A stretch of 64,000 nucleotides of DNA, taken from NCBI GenBank assembly GCA_049116315.1, contig JAGDZD010000007.1, forward strand, positions 248,001 to 312,000, in the 5' to 3' direction. Origin of the DNA: Thalassobius sp049116315. GTDB taxonomy: Bacteria > Pseudomonadota > Alphaproteobacteria > Rhodobacterales > Rhodobacteraceae. The notes under the pieces were generated by a model. The model made no database searches and was not told where the DNA came from. It saw nothing but the letters and a program-made list of their open reading frames with translations. Positions 25,310 through 34,215 of this stretch are shown one piece after another; positions within the stretch are counted from its first letter, which is position 1; every line of letters begins with the position of its first letter. The position numbers and the translations under genes were made by a program.

Positions 25310-26847
25310 CAGGCGGCCGCTCCTTTTCCATTAATGCCGGCCATCAGCAGGCCAAGTTCTTGGGCATCTGTTTCGGTTGGCAGGCGTTCGCCCATGATCT
25401 GGCCGTCAAACATAACGGCGATCCTGTCTGAAAGGCTCATGATTTCGTCCAGTTCAACGCTGACCAACAGGATGGCCTTGCCTTGATCCCGTAGCGCGAT
25501 GATTTGTTTGTGAATGTATTCGATGGCCCCGATATCGACGCCGCGTGTGGGTTGACCAATCAGCAGAAGGTCAGGGTTGCGTTCGATCTCGCGCGCCACG
25601 ACGATTTTTTGCTGGTTGCCGCCACTGAAGTTCTTTGCTGCAAGCCATGGATCTGGCGGGCGCACGTCGAACTTCTCCATCTTACGGGCGGTGTCTTCGC
25701 GCAGGGCTGTGTTGTCCATGAACAGGCGGTTCTTTTGGAACATCGGGTCATGGTGATACCCAAAGGCCACGTTTTCCCAAGCGTGGAAATCCATGATCAG
25801 GCCTTCACTCTGGCGATCTTCGGGCACATGCGCGATGCCGCGATTGCGTCGGGATTGCCCGTCAGAATTCTTGCCCGTCAGGTCAATCTCTTCGCCGTTC
25901 ATTTGAATGCGTCCCGTGCCGGGGATCATGCCGCCCAGCACTTCGAGCAATTCTGATTGACCATTGCCAGCCACGCCGGCGATGCCCAGAATTTCACCCG
26001 CTTTGACGTTCAAAGAAACGCTTTTCAGGCGCTCAACGCCTTTGTCATCAATGACTTGCAGGTTCTCAACTTCGAGAACGGTTTTGCCCGGGGTGGCGGC
26101 GACTTTTTCGACTTGCAACAGGACTTTGCGCCCGACCATCAGCTCGGCCAATTGTTCTGGGCTGGTTTCTGCGGTTTTCACCGTGGCGGTCATCTCGCCA
26201 CGACGCATCACACTGACCGTGTCGGTGATGTCCATGATCTCTCGCAGCTTGTGGGTGATCAGGACGATGGTTTTACCTTCAGCGCGCAAGCGATCCAAAA
26301 TGCGGAACAGTTGATCCGCTTCGGAGGGTGTCAGAACCCCGGTGGGTTCATCGAGGATCAGAATTTCAGCTTTGCGATACAGCGCCTTAAGGATCTCCAC
26401 CCGTTGCTGGTGCCCAACGCTCAGGTTTTGGATCAGCGCATCAGGCTGAACGTTCAGCTCATATTCGTCGGCCAAATGCTTCAGCTCTTTGCGGGCTTTG
26501 GCCAAGGAAGGTCGCAAAAGGGCGCCGTCTTCGGCACCCAAAATGATGTTTTCCAAAACCGAAAAGTTTTCGACCAGCTTAAAGTGCTGGAACACCATAC
26601 CGATACCAGCCGAAATGGCGGCTTGGCTGTCAGGGATGGATGTCAGGTTGCCCTTGATAAAGATTTCGCCTTTGTCGGCTTTGTAAAAGCCATACAAGAT
26701 CGACATCAGGGTCGATTTACCGGCGCCGTTTTCACCGATGATCCCGTGAATGGTGCCCGGTTGGACCGAGATTGAGATGTCTTTGTTGGCTTGAACCGGG
26801 CCAAAGGCTTTGGATATGCCTTTGAGTTCAATCGCTGGTGCTGTCAT
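25309..26847 (-). CDS. ABC transporter ATPase with two nucleotide-binding domains, nucleoside/BMP type
   Basis: 512 residues, two ABC domains in tandem as in the sugar/nucleoside subclass. Domain 1 has GENGAGKST (Walker A), LSVGHQQRVEI (signature) and ILDEPTGVLTP (Walker B); domain 2 has GVAGNGQSE in place of a standard Walker A and FSGGNQQKIVVARE as signature, so one site is probably degenerate. It powers the two permeases. The start ATG overlaps the stop of the NTF2-like gene (ATGA). Confidence 0.93.
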   Translation of the reverse strand: MTAPAIELKGISKAFGPVQANKDISISVQPGTIHGIIGENGAGKSTLMSILYGFYKADKGEIFIKGNLTSIPDSQAAISAGIGMVFQHFKLVENFSVLENIILGAEDGALLRPSLAKARKELKHLADEYELNVQPDALIQNLSVGHQQRVEILKALYRKAEILILDEPTGVLTPSEADQLFRILDRLRAEGKTIVLITHKLREIMDITDTVSVMRRGEMTATVKTAETSPEQLAELMVGRKVLLQVEKVAATPGKTVLEVENLQVIDDKGVERLKSVSLNVKAGEILGIAGVAGNGQSELLEVLGGMIPGTGRIQMNGEEIDLTGKNSDGQSRRNRGIAHVPEDRQSEGLIMDFHAWENVAFGYHHDPMFQKNRLFMDNTALREDTARKMEKFDVRPPDPWLAAKNFSGGNQQKIVVAREIERNPDLLLIGQPTRGVDIGAIEYIHKQIIALRDQGKAILLVSVELDEIMSLSDRIAVMFDGQIMGERLPTETDAQELGLLMAGINGKGAAA

Positions 26848-27200
26848 TCGGGTTCTCCCAATCCCACAAACCCAACCAAACGTTGGACACGTGATTGATC
26901 GTCTAGTTCAGCAAAATATTGTCCGAACTGCTTTTTCCCATCGCTCATCAGGAATTCGACCGTGGCGCGATAGGCGCCTTGGGTTTCACTGAGGGCCACC
27001 GTTTTGGCCGTCGCGCCGGGGGCATACTGGGTGTACATCGCCACATACTCAATCAGGGCCGAGACCTCGGTGATTGGGGCCGGTGTGCGGGGGTCCACAT
27101 AGTGAGGGGCAGGGGCCAAACAGTCGCTGAGCATCTGCGCGCGCGTTTGTGCGTCCGGCTCACCCCAAGCGGCGAAGAAGGTGTCTATCGCATGTCCCAT
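26844..27200 (-). CDS. NTF2/SnoaL-like small protein in nucleoside transporter operon
   Basis: 118 residues from the ATG at 27200, which has GGAG in front; a longer upstream frame has no site. The sequence MGHAIDTFFAAWGEPDAQTRAQMLSDCLAPAPHYVDPRTPAPI is typical of the cone-shaped NTF2-like fold. It is wedged between the solute-binding gene and the ATPase gene, overlapping the latter by 4 bp, so it belongs to the operon. Function unknown; perhaps ligand handling or an enzyme for the imported compound. Confidence 0.7.
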   Translation of the reverse strand: MGHAIDTFFAAWGEPDAQTRAQMLSDCLAPAPHYVDPRTPAPITEVSALIEYVAMYTQYAPGATAKTVALSETQGAYRATVEFLMSDGKKQFGQYFAELDDQSRVQRLVGFVGLGEPE

Positions 27201-27219
27201 GAGAATATCTCCAATTGGT

Positions 27220-27248
27220 AAGGGCCGCACCGGAAAGGCACGGCCCTT
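27220..27248 (-). terminator. Intercistronic hairpin after the BMP gene
   Basis: Perfect 8-bp inverted repeat, AAGGGCCG (27220-27227) and CGGCCCTT (27241-27248), with a 13-base loop, lying between the solute-binding gene and the NTF2-like gene. It has no T-run, so it is better read as a transcript-stabilising or partial termination hairpin that lets the binding protein be made in excess. Confidence 0.55.
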
Positions 27249-27279
27249 GATCATTTTCGAATAAGTGCTCTGGGGCGGC

Positions 27280-28269
27280 TTATTCTACTGGGCAGGCGTT
27301 GTCGGACATGTAGTCATGCACAACCAGCTCACCGCTGGCGATTTTCGCCAATGCGCCGTCTACAGCTGCTTTCATGTCGTCAGAAACCAGAGCTGCGTTG
27401 TGCTCGTCCAGCGCGTAGCTGATACCACCGTTTGCAACACCCATGATGTTGAAACCGGTTTCCAGATCTGCACCAGCAGTCATCGCGTCATAAACGGCGT
27501 TGTCCACGCGCTTCATCATCGATGTCAGAACTTTGCCCGAGTGCAGGTAGTTTTGGTTGCTGTCCACACCGATCGACAGGATGTTTTCATCCGCGGCGGT
27601 TTGCAGAACGCCAACACCGGTACCACCAGCCGCTGCGTATACAACGTCAGCGCCTTGGCTGATCTGAGCTTTGGTCAGCTCGGAGCCTTTTACCGGGTCA
27701 TTCCATGCGGCAGGTGTTGTGCCGGTCATGTTCTGGATCACAGTTGCGTCTGCGTTGACCGCTTTAACACCCTGAGCGTAGCCACAAGCGAACTTGCGGA
27801 TCAGAGGGATGTCCATGCCGCCGATGAAGCCAACAGTGTTGGACTCAGACGCCATCGCCGCCATCATACCAACAAGGTAAGAGCCTTCGTGCTCGTTGAA
27901 GACAACCGAACGTACGTTTGGTGAATCTACAACCATGTCGATGATTGCGAATTTGGTGTCAGGATAGTCACCCGCAACTTCACCCAGCGCGTTGCCAAAG
28001 GCAAAGCCGGCCATGATGATTGGGTTTGCACCAGCTTCAGCAAAGCGACGCAGCGCTTGCTCACGCTGTGCGTCAGACTGAAGTTCGATCTCACGGAAGG
28101 ACCCACCGGTTTCTTCGGCCCAACGTGTCGCGCCATTGAATGCGGCTTCGTTGAACGATTTGTCGAACTTGCCACCCAGATCAAAGATCAGGGCAGGATC
28201 GGCGGCCGCGGCGCCTGCGCTCAAAGCGACTGCGGCGGCTGCACCAAGGAATTTTTGCATCAGAGTCAT
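27280..28269 (-). CDS. BMP-family ABC transporter solute-binding protein, nucleoside type
   Basis: 329 residues. A signal peptide (about 1-23, ending AGAAAA) precedes the BMP domain beginning DPALIFDLGGKFDKSFNEAAFNGATRWAEETG. No lipobox cysteine is seen, so it should be a soluble periplasmic protein, probably binding purine nucleosides or related bases. The start has GGGAGAG 5 bp upstream. It is the first gene of the operon running to 23248. The substrate call rests on the family and operon partners. Confidence 0.9.
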   Translation of the reverse strand: MTLMQKFLGAAAAVALSAGAAAADPALIFDLGGKFDKSFNEAAFNGATRWAEETGGSFREIELQSDAQREQALRRFAEAGANPIIMAGFAFGNALGEVAGDYPDTKFAIIDMVVDSPNVRSVVFNEHEGSYLVGMMAAMASESNTVGFIGGMDIPLIRKFACGYAQGVKAVNADATVIQNMTGTTPAAWNDPVKGSELTKAQISQGADVVYAAAGGTGVGVLQTAADENILSIGVDSNQNYLHSGKVLTSMMKRVDNAVYDAMTAGADLETGFNIMGVANGGISYALDEHNAALVSDDMKAAVDGALAKIASGELVVHDYMSDNACPVE

Positions 28270-28325
28270 TTGTACTCTCCCGGTTGATTATTATGGGACC
28301 ACTCACGCGGTCTTCGTCATTATGA

Positions 28326-28342
28326 GTCAGTCAACAACTGAC
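28326..28342. promoter_or_regulatory. Inverted repeat upstream of the nucleoside ABC operon
   Basis: GTCAGT-CAACA-ACTGAC is a perfect 6-bp dyad about 57 bp upstream of the solute-binding gene start. A second dyad, TTTGAC-N6-GTCAAA, lies at 28402-28419. Both arms share TGAC, so they may be sites for one repressor. Candidate operator only. Confidence 0.45.
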
Positions 28343-28407
28343 CTCCACGAGATTTAGGCCGCAGCCAGCGCCGGGGGTCAACAGTGAATCGTTGGAAAAT
28401 CTTTGAC

Positions 28408-28845
28408 TCAGAGGTCAAATTTAGCGTGACCGGGGGTAATTGAGCAAGACATAGCCACCGCAGCGACCATTTTTCCATCTATAAGGCGGTAGTAGTCCGC
28501 CCGTCGGCCTGTTTGCTGGTAGCCCAAGGAATCGTACAGGTGCCGTGCAGAGAGATTGGTCTCGGCAACTTCTAGGAAGCTGCTGCAAGCGCCTTTGGTG
28601 GCCGCCACAGCGTGATACTGGGCCATGGCGCGACGCCCTAGCCCTTGACCCTGATAAGAGGGGGCAACAGCAAGTGTCAGCAATTCCGCTTCGTCTGCGA
28701 TCACACGTCCCAATGCAAAGCCATTGGACACGGGCGCAAGAAATACAAATTTTGAACTTAGCAGGCTCGCAAACTCATCCGCGCTCCAGGGGCGTTGCGT
28801 TGTGAAGGCCGCAGCGTGCAGCGTCGCCAGCGCGTCAGGTGTCAT
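28408..28845 (-). CDS. rimI: Ribosomal-protein-alanine N-acetyltransferase RimI-like
   Basis: 145 residues of the GNAT fold. The acetyl-CoA motif is LLTLAVAPSYQGQGLGRRAMAQY, followed by FLEVAETNLSARHLYDSLGYQQTGRRADYYR, as in RimI. RimI acetylates the N-terminus of ribosomal protein S18. Its start overlaps the tsaB stop by 11 bp, the usual neighbour of rimI in this lineage. Confidence 0.85.
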   Translation of the reverse strand: MTPDALATLHAAAFTTQRPWSADEFASLLSSKFVFLAPVSNGFALGRVIADEAELLTLAVAPSYQGQGLGRRAMAQYHAVAATKGACSSFLEVAETNLSARHLYDSLGYQQTGRRADYYRLIDGKMVAAVAMSCSITPGHAKFDL

Positions 28846-29434
28846 CGCTTAAGATCACTGGGGCTGCGTCGCGGGCCGGCGCGGCATCTGCGGCTTTGAT
28901 ATAAAGCGGCGCGGGGCGCGGCGCAGGCATGGTGTGTTTGGCGAGGGCAACCAAAGCAATAGAGGTCGCCAAGGTGTCGGGTGGCGGCGGTGCCACCAAG
29001 GTCTGACACAAAGCTTCGGCTTCGGATCGTTGCATGAGCTTTCCAGCCTGACCGTCAAGTTGGGCATAAAGTTGATCACGCGGCGCTGTAACGGTGGGCA
29101 CCGTGCCAACAGGGGCGGTGATCTGGGTGGCCTCGAAGGTTGAAACGCCGATGGCGGGAATGTTCAGCGCCAAAGACAGACCGCGCGCAGCAGACACCGA
29201 AATTCGAATGCCGGTGAAATTGCCCGGCCCCACGCCAACACCAATGGCCGAAAGGTCCGCCCAAGCGTATCCTGCGTCTTTCAAAATTTCCTCGAGCAGA
29301 GGCATCAGACGTTCAACTTGCCCACGCCCCCCTTCGGCATGCCGGGCGGCCAAAACGGTCTCACCAGACAGCAAAGCGGCCGCGCAATGCGCGGCCGATG
29401 TGTCAAAGCCAAGAATCAGTGGAGGCTTGGTCAT
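28835..29434 (-). CDS. tsaB: tRNA threonylcarbamoyladenosine biosynthesis protein TsaB
   Basis: 199 residues from the ATG at 29434 (MTKPPLILGFDTSAAHCAAALLSG), matching the ASKHA-fold N-terminus of TsaB; the earlier in-frame ATG has no homology to the family. GVGVGPGNFTGIRISVSAARGLSLAL follows. It acts with TsaD and TsaE to make t6A37 in tRNA. It is 5 bp downstream of the Nfu gene and overlaps rimI. Confidence 0.92.
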   Translation of the reverse strand: MTKPPLILGFDTSAAHCAAALLSGETVLAARHAEGGRGQVERLMPLLEEILKDAGYAWADLSAIGVGVGPGNFTGIRISVSAARGLSLALNIPAIGVSTFEATQITAPVGTVPTVTAPRDQLYAQLDGQAGKLMQRSEAEALCQTLVAPPPPDTLATSIALVALAKHTMPAPRPAPLYIKAADAAPARDAAPVILSDDT

Positions 29435-29439
29435 AGATC

Positions 29440-30003
29440 TTAGGCGTTTACAGGACGCACTTCGGTCACTTCGGGGATGTAGTGACGCAGCAAGTTTTCT
29501 ATGCCCATTTTCAATGTCAGGGTTGACGATGGGCATCCCGCGCAGGCGCCCTGCATATGCAGGTAAACGATGCCGCGATCAAATCCATGGAACGTGATAT
29601 CGCCGCCATCCTGTGCCACAGCTGGGCGCACCCGTGTGTCCAACAGTTCTTTGATTTGGCCGACAACTTCGCCATCTTCACCGGTGTGTTCTGCGTGACC
29701 CGAGCTAACGGCAGCTTCGGCTCCCATGACGGGTTGGCCCGATTGGAAATGCTCCATGATAGCGCCCAGCAAGCCGGGTTTCAGATGATCCCATTCGACA
29801 TCATCAGATTTGGTGACGGTGACAAAGTCAGCACCAAAGAACACGGCCGCGACACCCGTCACAGCAAAAATACGTTGAGCAAGTGGCGATCCCGCCGCCG
29901 CATCAGACGTTGGGAAATCAGCCGTGCCTGCACCCAAAACTGCCTGACCAGGCAAAAATTTCAGTGTGGCTGGGTTCGGAGTGGATTCAGTTTGAATGAA
30001 CAT
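29440..30003 (-). CDS. Nfu-type Fe-S cluster carrier (NifU domain) protein
   Basis: 187 residues. The N-terminal Nfu domain is MFIQTESTPNPATLKFLPGQAVL, and the C-terminal NifU domain contains the cluster-binding CxxC in GACAGCPSSTLTLKMGIENLL. These proteins carry [4Fe-4S] clusters to target enzymes. Sits 5 bp upstream of tsaB and is the first gene of the nfu-tsaB-rimI run. Confidence 0.92.
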   Translation of the reverse strand: MFIQTESTPNPATLKFLPGQAVLGAGTADFPTSDAAAGSPLAQRIFAVTGVAAVFFGADFVTVTKSDDVEWDHLKPGLLGAIMEHFQSGQPVMGAEAAVSSGHAEHTGEDGEVVGQIKELLDTRVRPAVAQDGGDITFHGFDRGIVYLHMQGACAGCPSSTLTLKMGIENLLRHYIPEVTEVRPVNA

Positions 30004-30107
30004 GGCGACAGACCCTTATATGGTTGCCTATGGATATGCGCCTGCGACCCGGAACTGTCAAGGTTTAGAATGATTCTAATTGGTGGGGCGTCGGGCGCCA
30101 TACGCGC

Positions 30108-30563
30108 TTAAGTGATAGCCTCGAGGCGATCTTTGCTCAGCGTTCCCGGCACAATCGTGATGGGAACCGGCAAGGATCCTGCGGTGCGGCTGAGTTGTGT
30201 GACCAAGGGGCCGGGCCCTTTTTTGTCTTCGCCAGCCCCCAAAACCAGCACACCAATTTCTGGGTCGTCTTGGATCTGGGACAAAATGGCGCTGACGGAT
30301 TCGCCTTCTGTGATAACCAACTCGGGGTCAATGCCCTGACGGTCACGCATCCACTTGGCAAATACCTCATAGTGCACTTCGATCCGCTCGCGGGCCTCTT
30401 CGCGCATGATGTCACCGACACCAATCCAATGATTGAACTCTTCGGCTTCGATCACAGAGAGGATTTTCACACCGCCCCCCGTTTTTGCAGCCCGCATCGC
30501 AGCAAAACGCATCGCATTCAGACACTCGCGGCTGTCGTCCAGAATAACTAGAAATTTCCGCAT
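30108..30563 (-). CDS. Universal stress protein, UspA family
   Basis: 151 residues. MRKFLVILDDSRECLNAMRFAAMRAAKTGGGVKILSVIEAEEF begins the UspA fold, and VLVLGAGEDKKGPGPLVTQLSRTAGSLPVPITIVPG is the nucleotide-binding C-terminal strand-loop region. Role probably in stress tolerance. About 100 bp upstream of the Nfu gene on the same strand. Confidence 0.85.
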   Translation of the reverse strand: MRKFLVILDDSRECLNAMRFAAMRAAKTGGGVKILSVIEAEEFNHWIGVGDIMREEARERIEVHYEVFAKWMRDRQGIDPELVITEGESVSAILSQIQDDPEIGVLVLGAGEDKKGPGPLVTQLSRTAGSLPVPITIVPGTLSKDRLEAIT

Positions 30564-30618
30564 TTCACTCTCTCCCGTTCCGGGTGATCATGACGTAACC
30601 CGTGTGCGCAGGCAACTC

Positions 30619-30927
30619 TTAGGTGCAAATTGCAGCGGCGGTTGATCCGAACGCTTTATAGCGAAGCCAAAACCGTTCGCTGGCAGGATTATCCGATTGG
30701 CGGGTGTCTTGCGCCAACTGAGGGTCGCGGAAAAATTTCGCAGCGCGCCTTTGATCCGAACGGCTGAGCGTGTCATTGGCTGCGCGTTGGATACAGCGGC
30801 ACAGTGTCCAGCTTTTTTGATCCCGAGGGGACAGCATGCAGGCACGATCAATCGGCCCCGCAATCACCGGAGCTGCGATAGGGGTCAGGAATGCGGCGAT
30901 CAACGCAGCGCTCAAAAAAGGTTTCAT
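30619..30927 (-). CDS. Small secreted cysteine-containing protein
   Basis: 102 residues. A signal peptide (about 1-23, ending VIAG) is followed by GPIDRACMLSPRDQKSWTLCRCIQRAANDTLSRSDQRRAAKFFRDP. Cysteines at 30, 43, 45 and 101 could form two disulfides, which fits an exported protein. I recall similar uncharacterised proteins in Rhodobacterales. Function unknown. The gene stands alone. Confidence 0.65.
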   Translation of the reverse strand: MKPFLSAALIAAFLTPIAAPVIAGPIDRACMLSPRDQKSWTLCRCIQRAANDTLSRSDQRRAAKFFRDPQLAQDTRQSDNPASERFWLRYKAFGSTAAAICT

Positions 30928-31141
30928 TTTTTAGCCTCATGTCAGGACGGTGGGATTTTTCCCTTTGGGTCGTCCGTGTTTTGCTCTGCGCCCAGTATGC
31001 CTGCGGTCCGCGCAAAGTTCAATTCTGAGTTCGTATGCTCACAGAGATGTGCCCGCGCGTCGGCCAAAGATGGCCCAAACACGCCCAACAAAGGGATCGG
31101 GCAGGATGCGGGTGGCGCGCGGGCAGACCCACCCCATGATG

Positions 31142-31651
31142 TCAGATCAATGGATCATAAGACCATTGCAACAAGGCTTGGCGCTGACGAGGGCGGCAAA
31201 AGATATCACCGGGATGACAATTGGCTTTGATTTGTCCCGCATGACGTGAAAACGCGCGCCAGCGCTTGATTTGCAGGTCGTCTACCTCGGGCAAACGCCG
31301 TCCCATGTAGTAGCGGCAATACCATTGAAACCAACCGCGCGGATCAGGGCCAAAGATCCAGCCCTTTTGTTGCCAGACGCTTAGGGGTTGGCGGCTTTTG
31401 ATGCCGAAGTAGTTCATCTCAACATCAGGCTTGTCACTGATTTTTGCGTTCTCAAACCAATCCGTCGGCAATTCTTCGGTGCAATCGTTGCAATATTTGC
31501 CCTCAAAGACCCCCATCTCCAACATTTGTTTGGGGGTGTAAAACGGCGAGAACCCCGGATCGAACTCTGCGCCCATCGGGGCCACCAACTGATAATGATA
31601 GTCGGATTGGAAACGATCGTTGACAATCACGTCCAGGGGCTGTGCCAACAT
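31142..31651 (-). CDS. Conserved-looking hypothetical protein
   Basis: 169 residues from the ATG at 31651, with AGAAAAG upstream; a TTG nine codons earlier is possible. Rich in aromatic residues (YHYQLVAPMGAEFDPGFSPFYTPKQMLEMGVFEGKYCNDC, GWIFGPDPRGWFQWYCRYYMGRRLPEVDD). I do not recognise a domain. It has the codon look of a real gene and lies 30 bp downstream of uvrB on the same strand. Confidence 0.65.
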   Translation of the reverse strand: MLAQPLDVIVNDRFQSDYHYQLVAPMGAEFDPGFSPFYTPKQMLEMGVFEGKYCNDCTEELPTDWFENAKISDKPDVEMNYFGIKSRQPLSVWQQKGWIFGPDPRGWFQWYCRYYMGRRLPEVDDLQIKRWRAFSRHAGQIKANCHPGDIFCRPRQRQALLQWSYDPLI

Positions 31652-31681
31652 GGATGGCTTCTTTTCTACAGAGTCCAAAGG

Positions 31682-33880
31682 TTAGCGGCCGCGCCGTTTC
31701 ACGTTTCCACCGCGTTGCCCGGATCGACCAGCGGTGGAGCGACCGCGCGACTTTGAGACGGATTCGACTGCCGCGTCTACCGCGGACTGACGTGCCAGTG
31801 GATCGTCTGACACCACCAGATCGACCGCTTCCAGACGTTTGACTTCGTCGCGCAGGCGCGCGGCTTCTTCAAACTCAAGGTTTTCAGCCGCTTTACGCAT
31901 TTCGGTGCGCAGTCCTGCCAGATGCGCTTCGAGATTGGCGCCGTGCATCGGTTTGTCGATCGTCGCGGTGACGCGGGATTGATCGGTGTCGCCTTTGTAG
32001 AGACCGGCCAGAATATCTTCGACGTTCTTTTTGACCGTCATCGGCGTGATGTTGTGGGCCTCGTTGTAGGCCTGTTGTTTGGCGCGACGGCGTTCGGTTT
32101 CGCCCATCGCGCGCTCCATCGAGCCGGTGATGCGGTCGGCATACATGATCACGCGGCCTTCGACGTTTCGCGCCGCACGGCCAATCGTTTGCACCAAAGA
32201 GGTCTCGGACCGCAGGAAGCCTTCTTTATCGGCATCAAGGATCGCCACCAACCCACACTCGGGAATATCTAGACCCTCCCGCAGAAGGTTGATGCCGATC
32301 AGCACGTCAAAGGCCCCCAAACGCAGATCACGCAGGATTTCGATCCGTTCAATCGTGTCGATATCCGAGTGCATGTAGCGCACCTTAATGCCCTGTTCGT
32401 GCATATATTCGGTCAGATCTTCGGCCATGCGCTTGGTCAAAGTGGTGACCAATGTGCGAAACCCCTCGTTGGTCACTTTGCGCACTTCGTCCAACAGATC
32501 GTCAACCTGCATTTCAACGGGGCGGATCTCAATCTCTGGGTCCAGCAAGCCGGTTGGGCGGATCACCTGTTCGGTAAAGACACCGCCGGTCTGTTCGATT
32601 TCCCATTTGGCCGGGGTGGCGGAGACAAACACGGATTGTGGGCGCATTGCGTCCCACTCTTCAAACTTCAATGGGCGGTTGTCCATGCAAGAAGGCAAAC
32701 GGAACCCATGTTCGGATAGCGTGAACTTGCGCCGATAGTCGCCTTTGTACATGCCACCAATCTGAGGCACGCTGACGTGGCTTTCGTCGGCAAAGACCAC
32801 AGCGTTGTCAGGGATAAATTCAAATAGGGTGGGCGGCGGTTCACCCGGTGCGCGGCCCGTCAGGTACCGCGAATAGTTCTCGATCCCGTTGCACACGCCT
32901 GTGGCTTCGAGCATCTCAAGATCAAAATTGCTGCGTTGTTCCAAACGTTGCGCTTCCAGCAGTTTGCCTTCTTCGACCAGCTGGTCCAGCCGCTGACGCA
33001 GCTCTTTTTTGATGCCAATGATTGCCTGCTGCATTGTTGGCTTGGGCGTCACATAGTGCGAATTCGCATAGATCCGGATTTGTTCAAAGGTGTCTGTGCG
33101 CTCGCCGGTCAGTGGATCAAATTCGGTGATTTGTTCCAGCTCTTCGCCAAAGAATGACAGTTTCCAGGCGCGGTCTTCTAGGTGGGCGGGCCACACCTCA
33201 AGAACGTCGCCGCGCACCCGAAACGTGCCCCGCTGAAAGGCGGCGTCATTGCGGCGGTATTGCTGCGCGACCAAATCCGCGATCACCGCGCGCTGGTCAT
33301 ATTCTTCGCCGGCTTTCAGATCCTGCGTCATCGCACCGTAGGTTTCGACTGAACCGATCCCATAGATGCACGAGACCGAGGCCACGATGATCACATCGTC
33401 GCGTTCCAATAGGGCGCGGGTCGCCGAGTGGCGCATCCGGTCGATCTGTTCGTTGATCTGCGATTCTTTTTCAATGTAGGTGTCCGAGCGCGCGACATAG
33501 GCTTCGGGCTGATAGTAGTCATAAAACGACACAAAATATTCGACGGAATTGTCAGGAAAGAAGCCTTTGAACTCTCCGTAAAGCTGCGCGGCCAATGTCT
33601 TGTTGGGAGCCAGAATGATCGCAGGGCGCTGGGTCTGTTCAATCACCTTTGCCATTGTAAAGGTTTTGCCGGTTCCGGTGGCCCCAAGCAGCACCTGATC
33701 GCGTTCACCGCTCAGCACACCTTGGCTAAGCTCTTCAATTGCTGTGGGCTGATCCCCCGCCGGTTCAAACTCTGTGGCCATGACAAAGGCTTTGCCGCCT
33801 TCAAGTTTGGGGCGGTTTTTGATGTCTGGCGCTGCAGCCTGCAGAATCGGCTCTGAGGTGTCAGTGTGGATATGAGGCAT
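31682..33880 (-). CDS. uvrB: Excinuclease ABC subunit B
   Basis: 732 residues, slightly longer than the 670-680 of E. coli UvrB. Walker A is GATGTGKT, the beta-hairpin region contains YDYYQPEAYVARSDTYIEK, helicase motif VI is SLVQTIGRAARN, and the UVR motif lies near the C-terminus (LEAHLAGLRTEMRKAAENLEFEEAARLRDEVKRLE). The tail after it is extra and basic (KSRGRSTAGRSGQRGGNVKRRGR). It recognises DNA damage with UvrA and guides UvrC. The start has GGAGAATCTC in front. Confidence 0.97.
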   Translation of the reverse strand: MPHIHTDTSEPILQAAAPDIKNRPKLEGGKAFVMATEFEPAGDQPTAIEELSQGVLSGERDQVLLGATGTGKTFTMAKVIEQTQRPAIILAPNKTLAAQLYGEFKGFFPDNSVEYFVSFYDYYQPEAYVARSDTYIEKESQINEQIDRMRHSATRALLERDDVIIVASVSCIYGIGSVETYGAMTQDLKAGEEYDQRAVIADLVAQQYRRNDAAFQRGTFRVRGDVLEVWPAHLEDRAWKLSFFGEELEQITEFDPLTGERTDTFEQIRIYANSHYVTPKPTMQQAIIGIKKELRQRLDQLVEEGKLLEAQRLEQRSNFDLEMLEATGVCNGIENYSRYLTGRAPGEPPPTLFEFIPDNAVVFADESHVSVPQIGGMYKGDYRRKFTLSEHGFRLPSCMDNRPLKFEEWDAMRPQSVFVSATPAKWEIEQTGGVFTEQVIRPTGLLDPEIEIRPVEMQVDDLLDEVRKVTNEGFRTLVTTLTKRMAEDLTEYMHEQGIKVRYMHSDIDTIERIEILRDLRLGAFDVLIGINLLREGLDIPECGLVAILDADKEGFLRSETSLVQTIGRAARNVEGRVIMYADRITGSMERAMGETERRRAKQQAYNEAHNITPMTVKKNVEDILAGLYKGDTDQSRVTATIDKPMHGANLEAHLAGLRTEMRKAAENLEFEEAARLRDEVKRLEAVDLVVSDDPLARQSAVDAAVESVSKSRGRSTAGRSGQRGGNVKRRGR

Positions 33881-34215
33881 GAGATTCTCCGGCGGTTGCC
33901 TAAGATTTGATCACTTTTTGTTCCGCTTCAAGCCCTGTTGCCGACTTCCCTCAAGAATCGCAACAAAATTTTGGTGTCAAAAATATACACACTAAACATA
34001 TCTTTTTATTTGAATTTTCAATTCCTTACTCAAAGCGGGGTGTGTTTTGAAATTTTATTTCCCAAAAGGTCAAAAAGATCGTATGATTTTTAGGCAAGTG
34101 GCAGGCTTGGCTGCTGGGTGGATCGCTTTTCACCCACCCCTCGCTCCCTGTGATCTAGCTGGCAGCCAACGCCGTTTGCAAGTTCGTGTCTTCGCTTACG
34201 CCACGCGGTGAAAGA
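33881..34215. other. AT-rich gene-free stretch upstream of uvrB
   Basis: This stretch separates uvrB from the monooxygenase-like gene. It is strongly AT-rich at 33960-34090, with no convincing coding frame. It holds the possible LexA-type site at 33909 and a 6-bp dyad TGGGTG-N10-CACCCA (34115-34136) of unknown use. Confidence 0.5.
33909..33923 (-). promoter_or_regulatory. Possible LexA-type (SOS) box before uvrB
   Basis: On the minus strand the sequence is GAAC-N7-GATC, 29-43 bp upstream of the uvrB ATG. Alphaproteobacterial SOS boxes are direct repeats of the form GAAC-N7-GAAC (or GTTC-N7-GTTC), so this has one mismatch. uvrB is a common SOS gene. The position is right but the match is imperfect. 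Confidence 0.35.

Noticed and set aside
25957..26775. Plus-strand 272-codon frame inside the ABC ATPase gene
   Set aside because: Antisense to a gene with clear Walker and signature motifs; no ribosome site.
34115..34136. TGGGTG-N10-CACCCA as an intrinsic terminator
   Set aside because: The stem is only 6 bp with no T-run on either strand, so I did not list it as a terminator.
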